A stretch of DNA of 64,000 bases from Gonocerus acuteangulatus (GCA_946811695.1 OX328125.1:103326176-103390175); one strand, 5' to 3'. Positions 44,812 through 55,660 are shown, numbered from the stretch's first letter. Made by a program: numbers and translations. The notes: a model not told the origin generated them from the letters alone.

Positions 44812-45184
44812 GGGTGTCCCTACACAGTGAGGAAAATCTCTTGATTTGGACTGCGCAGTACAAACCTTAAGATAATCCTCAACGTGAATGGGACATCCTC
44901 AAGGTCAGAGTTGAACTGTACAGTCCGTCGAAGTGGAATTAAAACCCCAATAGATTAACTGTACAGACCAATGAGGCCGGGACTGTGCAGGGCAGGACTG
45001 ACGTGTGTGGACAAGAGGATATTTGCTTCATATTCAGTGGGTACTATAACTGGACTGTGCAGTCCCAGGCTTGAGGTTTATTAACTTTTCGAGTCTGTGC
45101 TAAACCCGTTCAGCCCAAACCTTGAGGCCAAACTGTGCAGTCCCTGCCTTGAGATTTGAAATGAACGAGCAAGGTCACCTTAAG
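44808..45184 (+). mobile_element. TIR element, second copy of the 21688 family
   Basis: Starts CCTTAGGGTGTCCCTACAC and ends GGTCACCTTAAGA. The inside matches 21688-22024 (ACTGTACAGACCAATGAG, GACTGTGCAGTCC, CTTGAGATTTGAA). No coding capacity. Confidence 0.7.
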
Positions 45185-46144
45185 ACACTAGTCGTACATC
45201 TGCTGTGAGCGAGTCCTGTCTTGTACCGCGCACTCTTCCCATATCCTCTCAAGTGTTATTCCCGGGATACTCGTTAACATAAATGAAAAACCAAACAGTG
45301 AAGAGGGCGCTAACAACGGGGTAGGTTGCAGTATCGCTAGAATGTGTAAGGATTTGTGATGATTATGCGCCTTACCCATGCCTCAGTAGGCGAATCTTAC
45401 CATATTTATCCCGAAACTGATTGTTCAAAGCACAAATTGTCAGAAAATGGTTCAACTTCATAATTGACTCTAAAGAAAAAACACCGTAAGCATGAAAAAA
45501 GAAACCACAAGAGCACAATTGAAATAATTGATGGGTACTTAGGAAGCTCTTACAATCCCTTGCACTAGTAAACTCACCCAGGTCCGTTCCATTGTTGTAA
45601 GATTGAAGGTAAAACCCCTATGACACTGGAATGTTCCATCCTTGGTATAAAGAGAGAAATACAAACACTTTTATATTTTACTTATGGCATACAAGGTTTC
45701 CCCATTGCAAGGAGTTGGCGTTACATAATGTTTTTAGTCCTATGTTAGTAATATATTCATAAGCACACCCAAACACAAACTTCAACACATACGTTCTATT
45801 TACATAGGACACAGATGCTGTATGAAATAATAAAATTTAACTAAAAATAAATACATCTTCTATGCATTAAATTTAAGGAATATTTCTATACATATTCTTA
45901 ATATGTAATACAATTTCATAACTAAGATTTAAGTATTCAAATTATATTTACTTAGAAAAAACAGTGCAAACAAAAACGGATTACTTAATATTAAGTGTTG
46001 GTTTTTATTTGCAATTCTAGGTTTTTTTGTTGTTTTTTTTTTATTTATTTTTATTATGGGGGGTTTTCTCCTCAGTCTCCTGGGATAAATTCTTTCGGGG
46101 GCTGTTGCCAACCGAAAGAATTGTTTTTTATTGATTTTTTTTTG
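45185..46144. other. no gene seen
   Basis: AT-rich, T-runs towards 46140. Confidence 0.5.
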
Positions 46145-46640
46145 TTTTTTTTTATGGGCGTTCATTTAAAAATTTCCTAACTGTTCTGGCAGTATCATGC
46201 AGTACCGCCTGTTGGGCATTTTTAATTAGATCCTCCGGCAGTTTCAGATAGGTATTTGCGGCAATGGTCGTTTTTGGAATGAGCCCGTTGGTCGAGATTA
46301 TGACGGCTGTAATCCTTGCCGAATCCAACTTATACAAGTCTTTCAGCTCTATGACCAACTCCTGATACTTGCGCAGTTTCTCGGCATATGATTTCCGGAT
46401 ATTCTCATCATTGGGGATTGCGAAATCAATAATATCAGCAGTCTTACTTCCCTTGTCAATGATAAGAATGTCCGGTTTATTGTGATGTACAGTAAGGTCC
46501 ATTGCTTCGTCCCAATACATTTTAATTGTACCTTTCTCCAAAAGTCTATTTTGGACGTAGCGGTAATAAGGGACCACACCATCCAACATACCATATTTTT
46601 CTGCGAGTGCTTGATGATATATTTATGCCGCTGAAGATAA
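46145..46640 (-). pseudogene. RLE-type LINE (R2/R4/Dong-like) C-terminus
   Basis: The minus strand encodes the C-terminal restriction-like endonuclease region of a site-specific-type LINE: HQALAEKYGMLDGVVPYYRY, then YWDEAMDLTVHHNKPDILIID, GSKTADIIDFAIPNDENI, EKLRKYQELVIELKDLY (written here in pieces). The PD-x11-D pattern (PDILIIDKGSKTAD) is the catalytic signature of these endonucleases. The frame ends at a stop near 46152. The reverse transcriptase is missing, so this is a 5'-truncated copy. Assignment to the R4/Dong side is from recall of the KPDI..D....DIAIPND..I..EK..KY..L..E pattern. Confidence 0.78.
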
Positions 46641-47115
46641 TATAATTTGTATTATTATTATTATTAGTTTTTATATCATTATAAATGTGTATGTATTCAA
46701 TTTTTGAGGCATTGTTTAAGACTTGGTGTAATTGGATATTATCTGTTGGTTGGTTGATAAACTGGAGGAATTGGCTTCTAATGGGGGAGTAAATAGGACA
46801 ATGCAAAATAAAATGGAAAATGTCTTCATATGCGTTATTATTACAGAGGGTGCAGATTTACTTTGGGTAAATAGAATAATAGATATTTTTTATTGAGAAT
46901 TTGATATTACTGTTGCTGGCTGTTCTCAACTGAGCTATGGTTTTTGCAATAATAAAATGCAACCCCATGGTGAGAAATTCATGAGGTAGGCCTGGGGATA
47001 ATGATAGAAATTTGTAAAATGGGCTGTAGTTGGAATTACTCGAGCGATCAAACACAGTAAAACTGAAATGCAGAAAATACCTAAACTTCTTTAGAAGAAT
47101 TGACCTTGTGTAAGG
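46641..47115 (-). pseudogene. second LINE C-terminus with zinc knuckle
   Basis: The minus strand reads KFRYFLHFSFTVFDRSS, SPFYKFLSLSPGLPHEFLTM and, after one in-frame TAA (46858-46860), ICTLCNNNAYEDIFHFILHC then PIYSPIRSQFL. C-x2-C-x8-H-x4-C followed by PxY..xR is the usual ORF2 tail of LINEs. It joins the RLE fragment end to end in the same orientation, but the two tails are different types. Confidence 0.65.
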
Positions 47116-47246
47116 ATATCTAGTTGCCTAGGGGGTTTGCAACTCACAGACCGAGTTGCAAATCCAGTATCATCCTCATACTAATAATAAACTCCCTCTA
47201 GGGGGAAATGCGTGATCTTAGCGTGTTTTTATTCTACTGTTTAGAA

Positions 47247-47887
47247 CATGGGCGTATATACAAAATAATTTAGGAGGGAGCTGGGAAAATTTCGGGGGGG
47301 CTGAGACCATTTCCGGTGTATGTAATTCTAACAATTTAGATCTTGGAAGAGTTTTAGCCAACTAAAACGCTATTACACCCAAAATGGTATATTTTTATTG
47401 AACTAAATGATCTTATTAATTTATTTTTAAGGATTTTATGAAATTTTTACGATCAAATCAAAATTTCGGGGGGGGGGGGGCTGAGACCATTTCCGGGGTA
47501 TGGAATTCTAACAATTTAGATCTTGGAAGAGTTTTAGCCAACTAAAACGCTATTACACCCAAAATAGAATATTTTTATTGAACTAAATGATCTTATTAAT
47601 TTATTTTTAAGGATTTTATGAAATTTTTACGATCAACTCAAAATTTCGGGGGGGGGGGGCTGAGACCATTTCCGTTGCATGGAATACTAACAATTTAGAT
47701 CTTGGAAGAGTTTTAACCAACTAAAACACTATTACACCCAAAATGGTATATTTTTATTGAACTAAATGATCTTATTAATTTATTTTTAAGGATTTTATGA
47801 AATTTTTACGATCAACTCAAAATTTCGGGGGGGGGGGGGGGGCTGAAGCCTCCTCAGCCCCCCCCCCCCCCATTATATTCGCCCATG
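47247..47887 (+). mobile_element. compound CATGGGCG MITE with three internal units
   Basis: CATGGGCGTATATACAAAA at 47247 and TTCGCCCATG at 47887 enclose three direct repeats of about 180 bp. Each has GGGGGCTGAGACCATTTCCG, AACTAAAACRCTATTACACCC and a G-run. Other copies hold one unit, so two tandem gains occurred here. Confidence 0.8.
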
Positions 47888-47891
47888 CTAA

Positions 47892-48135
47892 TAACACAGG
47901 TACACACACACACACACACACAAATGTGGTATTTCACTAAGATGCCGTACATATATTCTGATGTATTTAGACACGTTGAATCCGAATCCGGAGCCCGTTT
48001 CACTCTATCACGTCAGGTTTAAAAGAGCATTTGAAGGTCACAATTCTTATGAAGTCGTTAAAAAAGGCTCCCATGGTTTTGAGGGTCGCTGAATTCGAAT
48101 GCGAGGTCTGTTACACCCTATCGGCGCAAAATCGG
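47892..48135 (+). mobile_element. half copy of the CACAGG foldback
   Basis: TAACACAGGTACACACAC, AAGATGCCGTACATATATTC, GAGCATTTGAAGGTCAC follow the left half of 25993-26463. The second half is replaced by MITE sequence at 48136. Confidence 0.7.
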
Positions 48136-48256
48136 AACTAAATGATCTTATTAATTTATTTTTAAGGATTTTATGAAATTTTTACGATCAACTCAAAATT
48201 TCGGGGGGGGGGGGGGGGCTGAAGCCCCCTCAGCCCCCCTTATATACGCCCATGGC
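48136..48256 (+). mobile_element. CATGGGCG MITE fragment
   Basis: GAACTAAATGATCTTATTAA through TATATACGCCCATG repeats the right part of the MITE at 47247-47887. The left part is missing. Confidence 0.75.
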
Positions 48257-48299
48257 TTAAAAACCTTAGAACAGAAAATTTTATTAGTTCGCATTCAAA

Positions 48300-48535
48300 A
48301 GAACGAAATTTCAAGCTCCGTTTTCTCCGACAGATGTGGTTCTATGACAAAGTCCGACTCGTCTTAGTACCTAGTACCATTTGGAATGCTAAGAATAGAA
48401 ATAAACAATTTTTTTTTATAGATATTTAGTGAAAATTGACAACATCCACCCGAACATCTAGAATAGAAACGATATTAAGGCTTCAAGGAAACTGTCGCTA
48501 CGATGAAGCAGTCCCTGCCGGTCGGACTTTTTTAT
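48300..48535. repeat. family G end relic
   Basis: AAAGTCCGACTCG at 48351 and GATGAAGCAGTCCCTGCCGG followed by TCGGACTTTT at 48498-48531 are the conserved family G outer ends in inverted orientation, with little between. Confidence 0.5.
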
Positions 48536-48810
48536 TAGCGACATTATCGCTAATAACATTTGACCAGGGACCGAAAATAACTATAAATTTTTATTTCAAA
48601 TGAGTTTCACTTAACCTTTAATTTTTATTATTGGGAAATAAAAATAAAAATTCCATCGTAATTGATATATTTTATTATTTTAAAAAAAATCTAATAATTT
48701 TTATTTCAAAAACTTAAAAATAAAAATTATTTGAATAATGTTATTTCATTTTTTTTTTATCAAAATTTTTAATAACATGTTTTTATTACTTTTAATTTTT
48801 AAACATTATT

Positions 48811-49044
48811 TTAAATAAAGGAAGGATTGTCCAAATCTGAATCATCATAATTTTCTTTTAATTGCAGGTATTCCTTTTCATGGAGTTTTAAATTGGTCAA
48901 AATGTCACCGGTTAATTCGGCTGAGCACAATTTGCAAACACTTTTATTCTTAGTGAAATCCAACTTAAACATTCCACTGACAAACGTTTCTTTTCTACGA
49001 CCCATTTTATACAAAGGCGAAACTAGCAATGAGGTTGTTTTCAT
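48811..49044 (-). CDS. BED zinc-finger N-terminus of a hAT transposase (fragment)
   Basis: A 77-residue frame with MGRRKETFVSGMFKLDFTKN and VCKLCSAELTGDILTNLKLH. The aromatic lead, C-x2-C and the (S/T)NLxxH step are the pattern of BED fingers at the start of hAT transposases, which bind DNA in the nucleus. The second histidine that should follow is not clear (LKLHEKEY). The frame ends at DNPSFI, so the catalytic domain is gone. It lies inside the hAT ends at 48565/50335, as expected for their own transposase. Confidence 0.7.
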   Translation of the reverse strand: MKTTSLLVSPLYKMGRRKETFVSGMFKLDFTKNKSVCKLCSAELTGDILTNLKLHEKEYLQLKENYDDSDLDNPSFI

Positions 49045-49252
49045 TCCTCCGTAAAGATTTTATGGAAGGATTAAATAATTCTTTATCTATACTAAAGTTC
49101 TACCAAAGTTTATCAAGATTTAGACGAACTTTGATTCACTGACATAAACAAATAACTTCTAATAAAGAAAAGGTTCCAAATCAAGTATTTATTTATTTAT
49201 TCCGAGGATAAGAGATATTTAATAAATGAGTGTAACTTAACCTTTAATTTTT

Positions 49253-50113
49253 CCCACCAGTTCACATATCCAGTCAAGAACTTCCTGTATCCAACGAAGT
49301 GCGCTCGCTACCTGGGATTAATACTAGACAGTAGACTCACTTGGAACCCACACACCCGACTGAAAAGACAGGAACTGAACAGGAGATACGGACTTCTTCG
49401 ACGACTATTGGGACCTTCATCAAAACTCACAATACAGAACAAACACACTATATACAAAACCATCATCAGACCTATTTGGACGTACGGACTTGAACTGTGG
49501 GGACCAACCAAAAGATCAACTATACAAAGAATACAGGCATTCCAATCCAAAGTCCTACGCAAAATAGTTAATGCCCCTTTCTACGTTTCTAATAAAACCC
49601 TCCATCATCATCTGAATATCCCCTTCATCCATGAACTGGCTAAATCCCGATTCCTAACCTTCCACTCCAAACTATCTGCCCATCCCTATCCCAGAGCTCA
49701 ATCCCTCTCCTCTCAATCCCACCCCGAAAACCCTCCTAGGAGGCTAAAGATATCTTGGCCTCGTGATCAACTCTGTAATTAAAGCGGTCAACTAGGAAGT
49801 GTCAATAATGATTGGCTCCTTCCAAACTTCTATTTTATCTTTTGATTTATTATTTATATTATTATTACTTTTATTTTATTTTCCTTCTAGCTATGATTTA
49901 TTTATTTATGTACTTATTTATTTTTATTATTCTCTTTTTGTTTCTGTAATTCAATTTAGTATGTACTATTTTTTCTTTTTTCTTTTTTTTTTTCTGTATT
50001 CTCATTATGTGAAATCATATAAATGGCTTTACTTATCACAATTAACCAATGTGCTATATAATTTGTGCAGATGTTAATAAACGCTTTATTATTTAAAAAA
50101 CAAAACAAAAAAA
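49253..50113 (+). mobile_element. Jockey-type LINE, 5'-truncated, nested in hAT
   Basis: The frame from about 49292 to the stop at 49780-49782 encodes the ORF2 end: ARYLGLILDSRLTWNPHTR, QNKHTIYKTIIRPIWTYGLE, IQAFQSKVLRKIVNAPFYVS, ending PPRRLKISWPRDQLCN. ThYK-ii-RPIWTYG-ELWG and FQSKvLR-i-nAP-YV are hallmarks of Jockey-clade thumb regions. The 3' UTR ends GTTAATAAACGCTTTATT and an A-rich tail. 14-bp target duplication AACCTTTAATTTTT (49239-49252, 50114-50127). The frame has no stop, so it is fairly young. Confidence 0.92.
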
Positions 50114-50343
50114 AACCTTTAATTTTTATTATTGGGAAATAAAAATAAAAATTCCATCGTAATTGATATATTTTGTTATTTTTTTTTAAAACAATTATCT
50201 AATAATTTTTATTTTAAAAACTTAAAAATAAAAATTATTTCATAAAAGTTATTCATTAATTTTAAAAATATAAATTATGAAGTAATTTTTTTGTCATTAT
50301 TTTTAGAAAACATTTAATTTTTATTTTGGTCCTTGCATTTGAG

Positions 50344-50975
50344 TAATAGGATCATGTGCGAAGTTGTCCCAAATTGACCAATAATTCTGCTAGGAAAGGA
50401 AGATTTGTATCGAAGGTACCCGGAAGGTCTTTCTGGGGCTGGTAGCATGTTCGGGTTTTACAACATTACCTGTAGTTCGTTCTAAGTCGTATATAATAAC
50501 CGTCAAGAAGGGGGGGGGAGGTTGTAAACCATTCACTATCCTCTCGGGACATTTAGTATTCTCATTGAATACTTTCACCAGCCCTTACAGATCTATTGTT
50601 ATTAATGGTACTCACAGATTATGGCAGGGGATGGCTACTGTACCACCTTCCTAGAATACATTTACTAACAGCCTATCTTGGATGATCTAATTATTGGGAA
50701 AACTACTTTTTGTTGGAAGTAAGATAAAAACAAAGTATGCACGACAAAACAAACATTATTCCCAAGAAGAAAATTATAAATAATATGAATTGCAGAAAAT
50801 AAATAAATGTAACTAACTAACATAAAAATCAACACATAGTTAACAAGCATTCTTTACCAAGTCATAAATTTGAATGGAATTGGTACATTTGTGGTTTGTG
50901 TAAAACAAACACCATACAGCTGTCTACACAAGCTGGGAAGTAGGAGAAGAATTCATCCTACACATTTCTTTCGAT
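50344..50975. other. no gene seen
   Basis: Nothing recognised except a short G-run. Confidence 0.5.
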
Positions 50976-51028
50976 TTCGGGGGGGGGGGGGGCTACAGCC
51001 CCCTTTGCCCCCCTTATACACGCCCATG
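50976..51028 (+). mobile_element. CATGGGCG MITE end fragment
   Basis: TTTCG, a G-run, CTACAGCCCCCTTTGCCC and TATACACGCCCATG, i.e. the right end only. Confidence 0.7.
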
Positions 51029-51055
51029 TAGCCTCCACGAAACGGGACAGTTCTC

Positions 51056-51170
51056 CCTCTCCTCCCCATAGCTCTGAAGAAGGTTTACATTTTAAGCCGA
51101 AACGTTGGCATAAATAAAACTCATTTTAGTTATAAAATGTACATTTTATTCAACCACAAAATATTTATAT
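51056..51170 (+). mobile_element. Penelope-like 3' fragment with hammerhead-like motif
   Basis: CTGAAGAAGGTTTACATTTT then AAGCCGAAACGTTGG: a CTGANGA..GAAAC pair around a six-base stem (GGTTTA/TAAGCC). This layout recurs near the ends of Penelope-like retroelements, where hammerhead ribozymes were described. The family assignment is inference. Confidence 0.5.
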
Positions 51171-51194
51171 TTTTGCATGACTTCTACGTCTTAA

Positions 51195-51549
51195 GGGGCG
51201 TGGTTAGCTCAGTGGTAGAAGAGCACTGGACTAATAAGCTGGAGGCCTGAGTTCAATTCCCGAGCAAGCACTAAAGATTTTTTCTTCTAGTGTCTTCGTT
51301 CATGGGTTGAATTCGGCCTCCCTGGCCGTCCCTAGGCCGACCCTGCCTTTAATTAATTTAATAATGGGTACCTTGGGTGCTAATGACTCTAGCAGTCGAA
51401 GCGGCCAAGGGGAAAATCAGGCGGCCGGAGCATAGTACTGACCACACTATCTCCCTAGTGTGCCGTATGGTCATGAATCAGATACCTCTATAGTATCTGC
51501 CCCTCAGGGCCCTCCTGGCTTGTTACGGTACTGATTTTTTTTTTTTTTT
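51195..51549 (+). mobile_element. tRNA-derived SINE (family B), full length
   Basis: tRNA-like head (GGTTAGCTCAGTGGTAGAAG, B box GAGTTCAATTCCCGAGC), the family body and a T-rich end. 13-bp target duplication TTCTACGTCTTAA / TTCTACATCTTAA (51182-51194, 51550-51562) with one difference. Confidence 0.9.
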
Positions 51550-51562
51550 TTCTACATCTTAA

Positions 51563-52849
51563 AGTAAACATCCCCGGGCAATATTATTAAGCTAAGCTTT
51601 TATATGAAGCCAGAATTGTGCTTTTGGGTTCAAAGCCGGTACCATCGATTTGAAAAACGTCTGAATCGCAGGAAATCCGTTATCTAGCATACCTAATATG
51701 CTTTGAAAATCTTAGAAGAGAAAGTCTTTATATTCTCATACTTATTTCTGTAAGTCTTAAAGCATTTAATATTAGGAAACAAGAGTATAATCCTTGTGAG
51801 ACAAATACATAAATAAATGAATGTAATAAAACAAAGGAAATGAAATACGTAGAGTTATAATATGTATGTAGAACATAATATGTACATAAGAGGCATATGT
51901 GTGTTTGTATGCATATGTTTCTTTACCTAAGTACAAGGGGTGGTGAATTTCTAAATATATCCTTAACTTAATGTTTTAAATAAAATATTCCAAAAACGGT
52001 AGTATTTGAAACGCAATATTCCAAAAACTAATAACATTATGTTAGTCCCACTTATCAATAAGAAATAAGAAGAGAAGAATAAGCAGAGAGCAATCCGACA
52101 ATATTATAAGCAGACATCTGTCCTTTGTGAGTGTATATTATTTCAAATGTGAAATGTTTTAGTGAGTTTAAAAAAATCTGTATAAACATTTTTTAAAGAG
52201 AATACATTTTGTGTCGTGTGAGTTGTATTTCTGATTGTCTGTTATTGTCCAACTCCGGCTGTCTTGACAATAATTTTTATTGTTTAATGGCAATATTTTG
52301 TTTAATTGCATTGAAGTCTTGGTGTGTGTTTGATCGGTTGGGCTCATGTTGTACTGTAGCAAGTTTTGCATATGAATCTACTAAGGAGCTTTTTCCTAAG
52401 CCTTCATGACCTACAGTACATTTTAATTGCCAAAAGTTTGTTTTGGTGCGAACAGTTAGTGTAAAAAAAAGCGTATAAATACGAAAAATGTCTACAACAT
52501 TTACTCTGGTCTAATAGGTGTCCAGAGGACCTCAAAACTCGCCATTTTACATATAAAATTTGTATTTAACGTTTTCCCTATCCCCAAATCCTCCGGTGCT
52601 ACCAGCCCCCGCCCCGGAAATTATTTCATGTAGGTATATGCTTCTGCTTTGCCGTCTCAGAATATGTGTTTAATCGAAAGAACTTTACCACAAACTGTAC
52701 ATTGAGGCTTAGACTCTTTTTTTTTAATTATTATGAATGGGCGAGATTAGTCTGGCCAATTCTTATTCTCCGTAGAACTACCTAAACTTTGTGATGCCAT
52801 GACTTTACTCATGTCATGGCTATTGTCTTTGTGATACCATGCCCTTGTC
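51563..52849. other. no gene seen
   Basis: AT-rich. Chance frames of 66-67 codons overlap on both strands at 52168-52409 without motif. Confidence 0.5.
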
Positions 52850-53075
52850 ATGCCATTGCCTTTGGTAGTTTGTCCCTCGCAAACTATAGCCCGTTCAGTT
52901 AGATGTACTTGTTCAAATCACGCTTGCGCGAAATTCTGTGGGGAAATATTCTTGACGGTTCCGCCATTCGCATTGCCATTTATTACAATGAACAACACGC
53001 TCCGTGGAACCCAATCAAAACTGATTATGTCTCGTTTAGGACCTGGTCAATGTTTATCGATACTTAACTAAAGCT
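52850..53075 (-). repeat. unclassified dispersed repeat, inverted pair with 54105-54335
   Basis: The minus strand CTAAACGAGACATAATCAG, AATGGCGGAAC and GCGCAAGCGTGATT matches 54105 onward. The two copies face each other across 53.1-54.1 kb. Confidence 0.5.
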
Positions 53076-53096
53076 AATTGTGAAAACAATTTAAAG

Positions 53097-53170
53097 GGGT
53101 CTCCCGTGGTCTAGTGGCTAGCGCGCTAGATTCATAAGCGGGAGATGGTGGGTTCGATCCCCACAGACGC
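53097..53170 (+). mobile_element. well-preserved SINE A tRNA head (Met-like, CAT anticodon)
   Basis: GGTCTCCCGTGGTCTAGTGGC (A box TGGTCTAGTGG), anticodon loop TTCATAA between CTAGA and AAGCG, and B box GGTTCGATCCCCAC. The acceptor stem pairs at only about five of seven positions, and the same head starts the SINEs at 35013 and 61025, so this is a SINE head rather than a working tRNA gene. Confidence 0.65.
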
Positions 53171-53739
53171 GGATTCTTCAGCTTCTATCTGACTGCCTAA
53201 ACTAAATTTAAATTTGCATTAAAAAGGGGAAGAAGGGGGAGCTGAAAGTCTCAAGACAGTAAAGTAGAAGCTTAAGGCTTATCGAAAAAACATATTTGGA
53301 AGTGGAACTTTGTGGAACTTTTTTTTAAACCTTACTCAAACTTGAGTAATCAACAAAATATGAACAATCTAGTAATAATTTTATTAATATTTTTTTTCTT
53401 TGATATGCCTTTCTGTTATTAGATATATATTATGTATTTAAAAAGAACATGCCACTAGGTAATAAATCCATTGTGAAAAGAATTTATAAAATTTGCACAC
53501 AATTTTTAAAACACACCTTACAAAGACTGTAGTTGGAACAAGACTAAGCAGGAAGAGCAAGTGACTAGCAATGGTTGCATTCCTTATTGTTTTAAATAGG
53601 TTTGGGTTAAACTAGCTAAAAAAATTGTTCTGTTTTCAATGAATAGAAGACTTGAGCACGTTTTGACACGTAAATTGACTTTCTACGACGACATCACATT
53701 TTTGACTTTTGTCGCCGTAAAACAGTCGTTTTACCCAGT

Positions 53740-53860
53740 GTGCGGCGACAGGAATTTTCTCATCTCAGGGCTCGCTGAGAAAATTCCTGGTTACATCCTG
53801 GACGTCGGCGCTAATGGCCAAGATTTGTCGATGCGCCGTTAAAAAAAAAAAAAAAATTAA
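53740..53860 (+). mobile_element. SINE family A body and tail
   Basis: GGCGACAGGAATTTTCTCAT, GCTCGCTGAGAAAATTCC, GGCGCTAATGGCCAAGAT and GATGCGCCG followed by an A-run. It may be the missing tail of the head at 53097, separated by about 570 bp of other sequence. Confidence 0.8.
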
Positions 53861-54104
53861 ACTACTATAAGCTGTTCAATTATGTGGAGTAGTTGGAGGG
53901 GGAAATGGAGGGAATGGGCGTGGCCTCCCAAAAAGTAGAGAAAATAACTCTCTCTTATAACCTTATCAGTTTTCAACCTTTACCCAAGTCGCTTTGCTTG
54001 AGGAATCAGCAACGTTATATATTAAATTGTTTTCAGCCTTAGCTTTGGCTAAGTATTGATAAAAATTAAACACTATCTCCCTTATCTAACCTCTCAAACC
54101 CTTT

Positions 54105-54335
54105 CCTGCCATAAACGAGACATAATCAGTTTTTATAGTGATTCATGTTAAGTGTTCGATCATTAAAAGGCTTTTCAAATGGCGGAACAGAAGGTACTGC
54201 GCAGGAAGAAATTCCCGCCAAGTCGTTCGATCATGCGCAATTGAACTCCTGGGTTTATCTGAGGAGGCTACAGATAAGAGATGAACCGAGGCACCTCTGT
54301 TCATCGTGGCCACTTCACAGTTTGACGCTCTACTA
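54105..54335 (+). repeat. unclassified dispersed repeat
   Basis: TAAACGAGACATAATCAG, AAATGGCGGAAC, GCGCAATTGAACTCC; inverted partner at 52850-53075, relative at 21340-21500. Confidence 0.5.
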
Positions 54336-54350
54336 CTAGGTTATTTGAGC

Positions 54351-54783
54351 CAGTGTTGGGCATTATTCGAATAAATTATTATTCGAATAAATTTTTAGTG
54401 AATAATGAATAATTTACTGAATTATCTTTGCATTTGCATGGTACATAATGAACTATTCACAGAATTATTCGTTATTCATTATTCGTTATTCATTATTCAT
54501 CATTCGTTATTATTTATTTCTTGATGGTCTACTGATTAATCCACCTCAATCACAGATAAATATAAACTTATTTCTGGCTGCCAACATCATAATAAATCTA
54601 TCATTATTCACTAAAATAAGTTTATTCTGATTGATCATTCGAATAATTTGTGAATAAAACATAAAATTCATTCGCAGAATAACGAATAATGAATAAAAGT
54701 AATTATTCTTCATTCATGAATGAAATAATACATTTATTCATTAATCTTTATTCATCATTTAGAATAATTTTTGCCCAACACTG
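54351..54783 (-). mobile_element. hAT-type MITE (CAGTGTTGGGCA), second copy
   Basis: Same 12-bp termini as 40513-40957 and the same ATTCATTATTCGTTATTCAT interior, in reverse orientation. Target duplication ATTTGAGC / ATTTGCGC (54343-54350, 54784-54791), seven of eight. Confidence 0.9.
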
Positions 54784-54977
54784 ATTTGCGCCTTCCAATA
54801 TACAATGGGTTATTTGCGCCCTTAGAAAAGGTTTGGGTTCTGTATTACAAATTTACTTATTTAATTATATTTTGAGATTTTTATGAGTTTCAGGGGTAGT
54901 TGTAGTTCTTTGGATGTGTATAATGATGGTATGTTGTTTATACTATTGTGTTATATCGCTACTATATTACTAATATA

Positions 54978-55027
54978 TTTTTTTTTTTTTTAACGGCGCA
55001 TCAACTATTTGGCTATTAGCGCCGGGC
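54978..55027 (-). mobile_element. SINE family A tail fragment
   Basis: T-run then AACGGCGCATCAACTATTTG and GGCTATTAGCGCC, the family tail only. Confidence 0.7.
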
Positions 55028-55532
55028 AATCTACAGATTGCCACCCTTTTGAACCGGTGCATTCAACGTGACTATGGCCGTTGGCTATTACTAATACTAT
55101 ACTATTTCATAAAATAATTGGTCATAGATTATTATAATTATTGTCTTAAAACCAAATATGGCAATTATAACTTAAACTAAGACTAATTATAAACTTTTCT
55201 TAAACTTAGAAAATTAATGTATTTTAAAACTTATAAATTAATGTAGTTATCTTCTTAAATTTTGACAATTATAATAAAGTAAGTCTTTTTTTAATCTTGA
55301 GGATGAGGTTTTAATTTTTATTTTTTTTCTGGAGGATTTTTGCATCCTTAAGGAATGACATTAAGAGGGGGATTATTTCACCTTCATTAGCAACAGTTAA
55401 AGAGTTTTGTATTTTCTCATCTGATCCCTCCTCTTCAATGACATTTGTTCAAGAAATTTTTATGTTTTTATGAAATCTAACATCGCCTGGAGAGCAGCGC
55501 AAAATAGATGGGTATCAGTATTACATTTTATT
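55028..55532. other. no gene seen
   Basis: AT-rich, nothing recognised. Confidence 0.5.
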
Positions 55533-55660
55533 TTAATATTAATTATACATGAAGATTAGATAGTTAGCCGTCGAGGTGATAAGCAAAGATGGAATAGTTG
55601 GGATTCGGCTAAAAAAACATCAGTACGATTTTTGTTAAAAAAAAAAACTATATTCAGGAC

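Larger units (their letters stand above)
48565..50335 (-). mobile_element. hAT element with BED-finger ORF, carrying a nested Jockey LINE
   Basis: Termini CAGGGACCGAAAATAA (48565) and TTATTTTGGTCCTTG (ending 50335) are inverted. The 8-bp flanks CATTTGAC (48557-48564) and CATTTGAG (50336-50343) match at seven positions. That is the hAT target duplication size. The internal minus-strand ORF at 48811-49044 is a BED-finger start of a transposase. The rest is AT-rich, with direct repeats of AATAAAAATAAAAATTCC at 48630-48655 and 50140-50160. The catalytic part is missing. Removing the LINE at 49253-50113 leaves an element of about 0.9 kb. Confidence 0.85.

Noticed and set aside
53097..53170. Functional tRNA-Met gene
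   Set aside because: Head is shared with SINEs at 35013 and 61025 and the acceptor stem has mismatches; no terminator T-run directly after it. tRNAscan-SE would decide.
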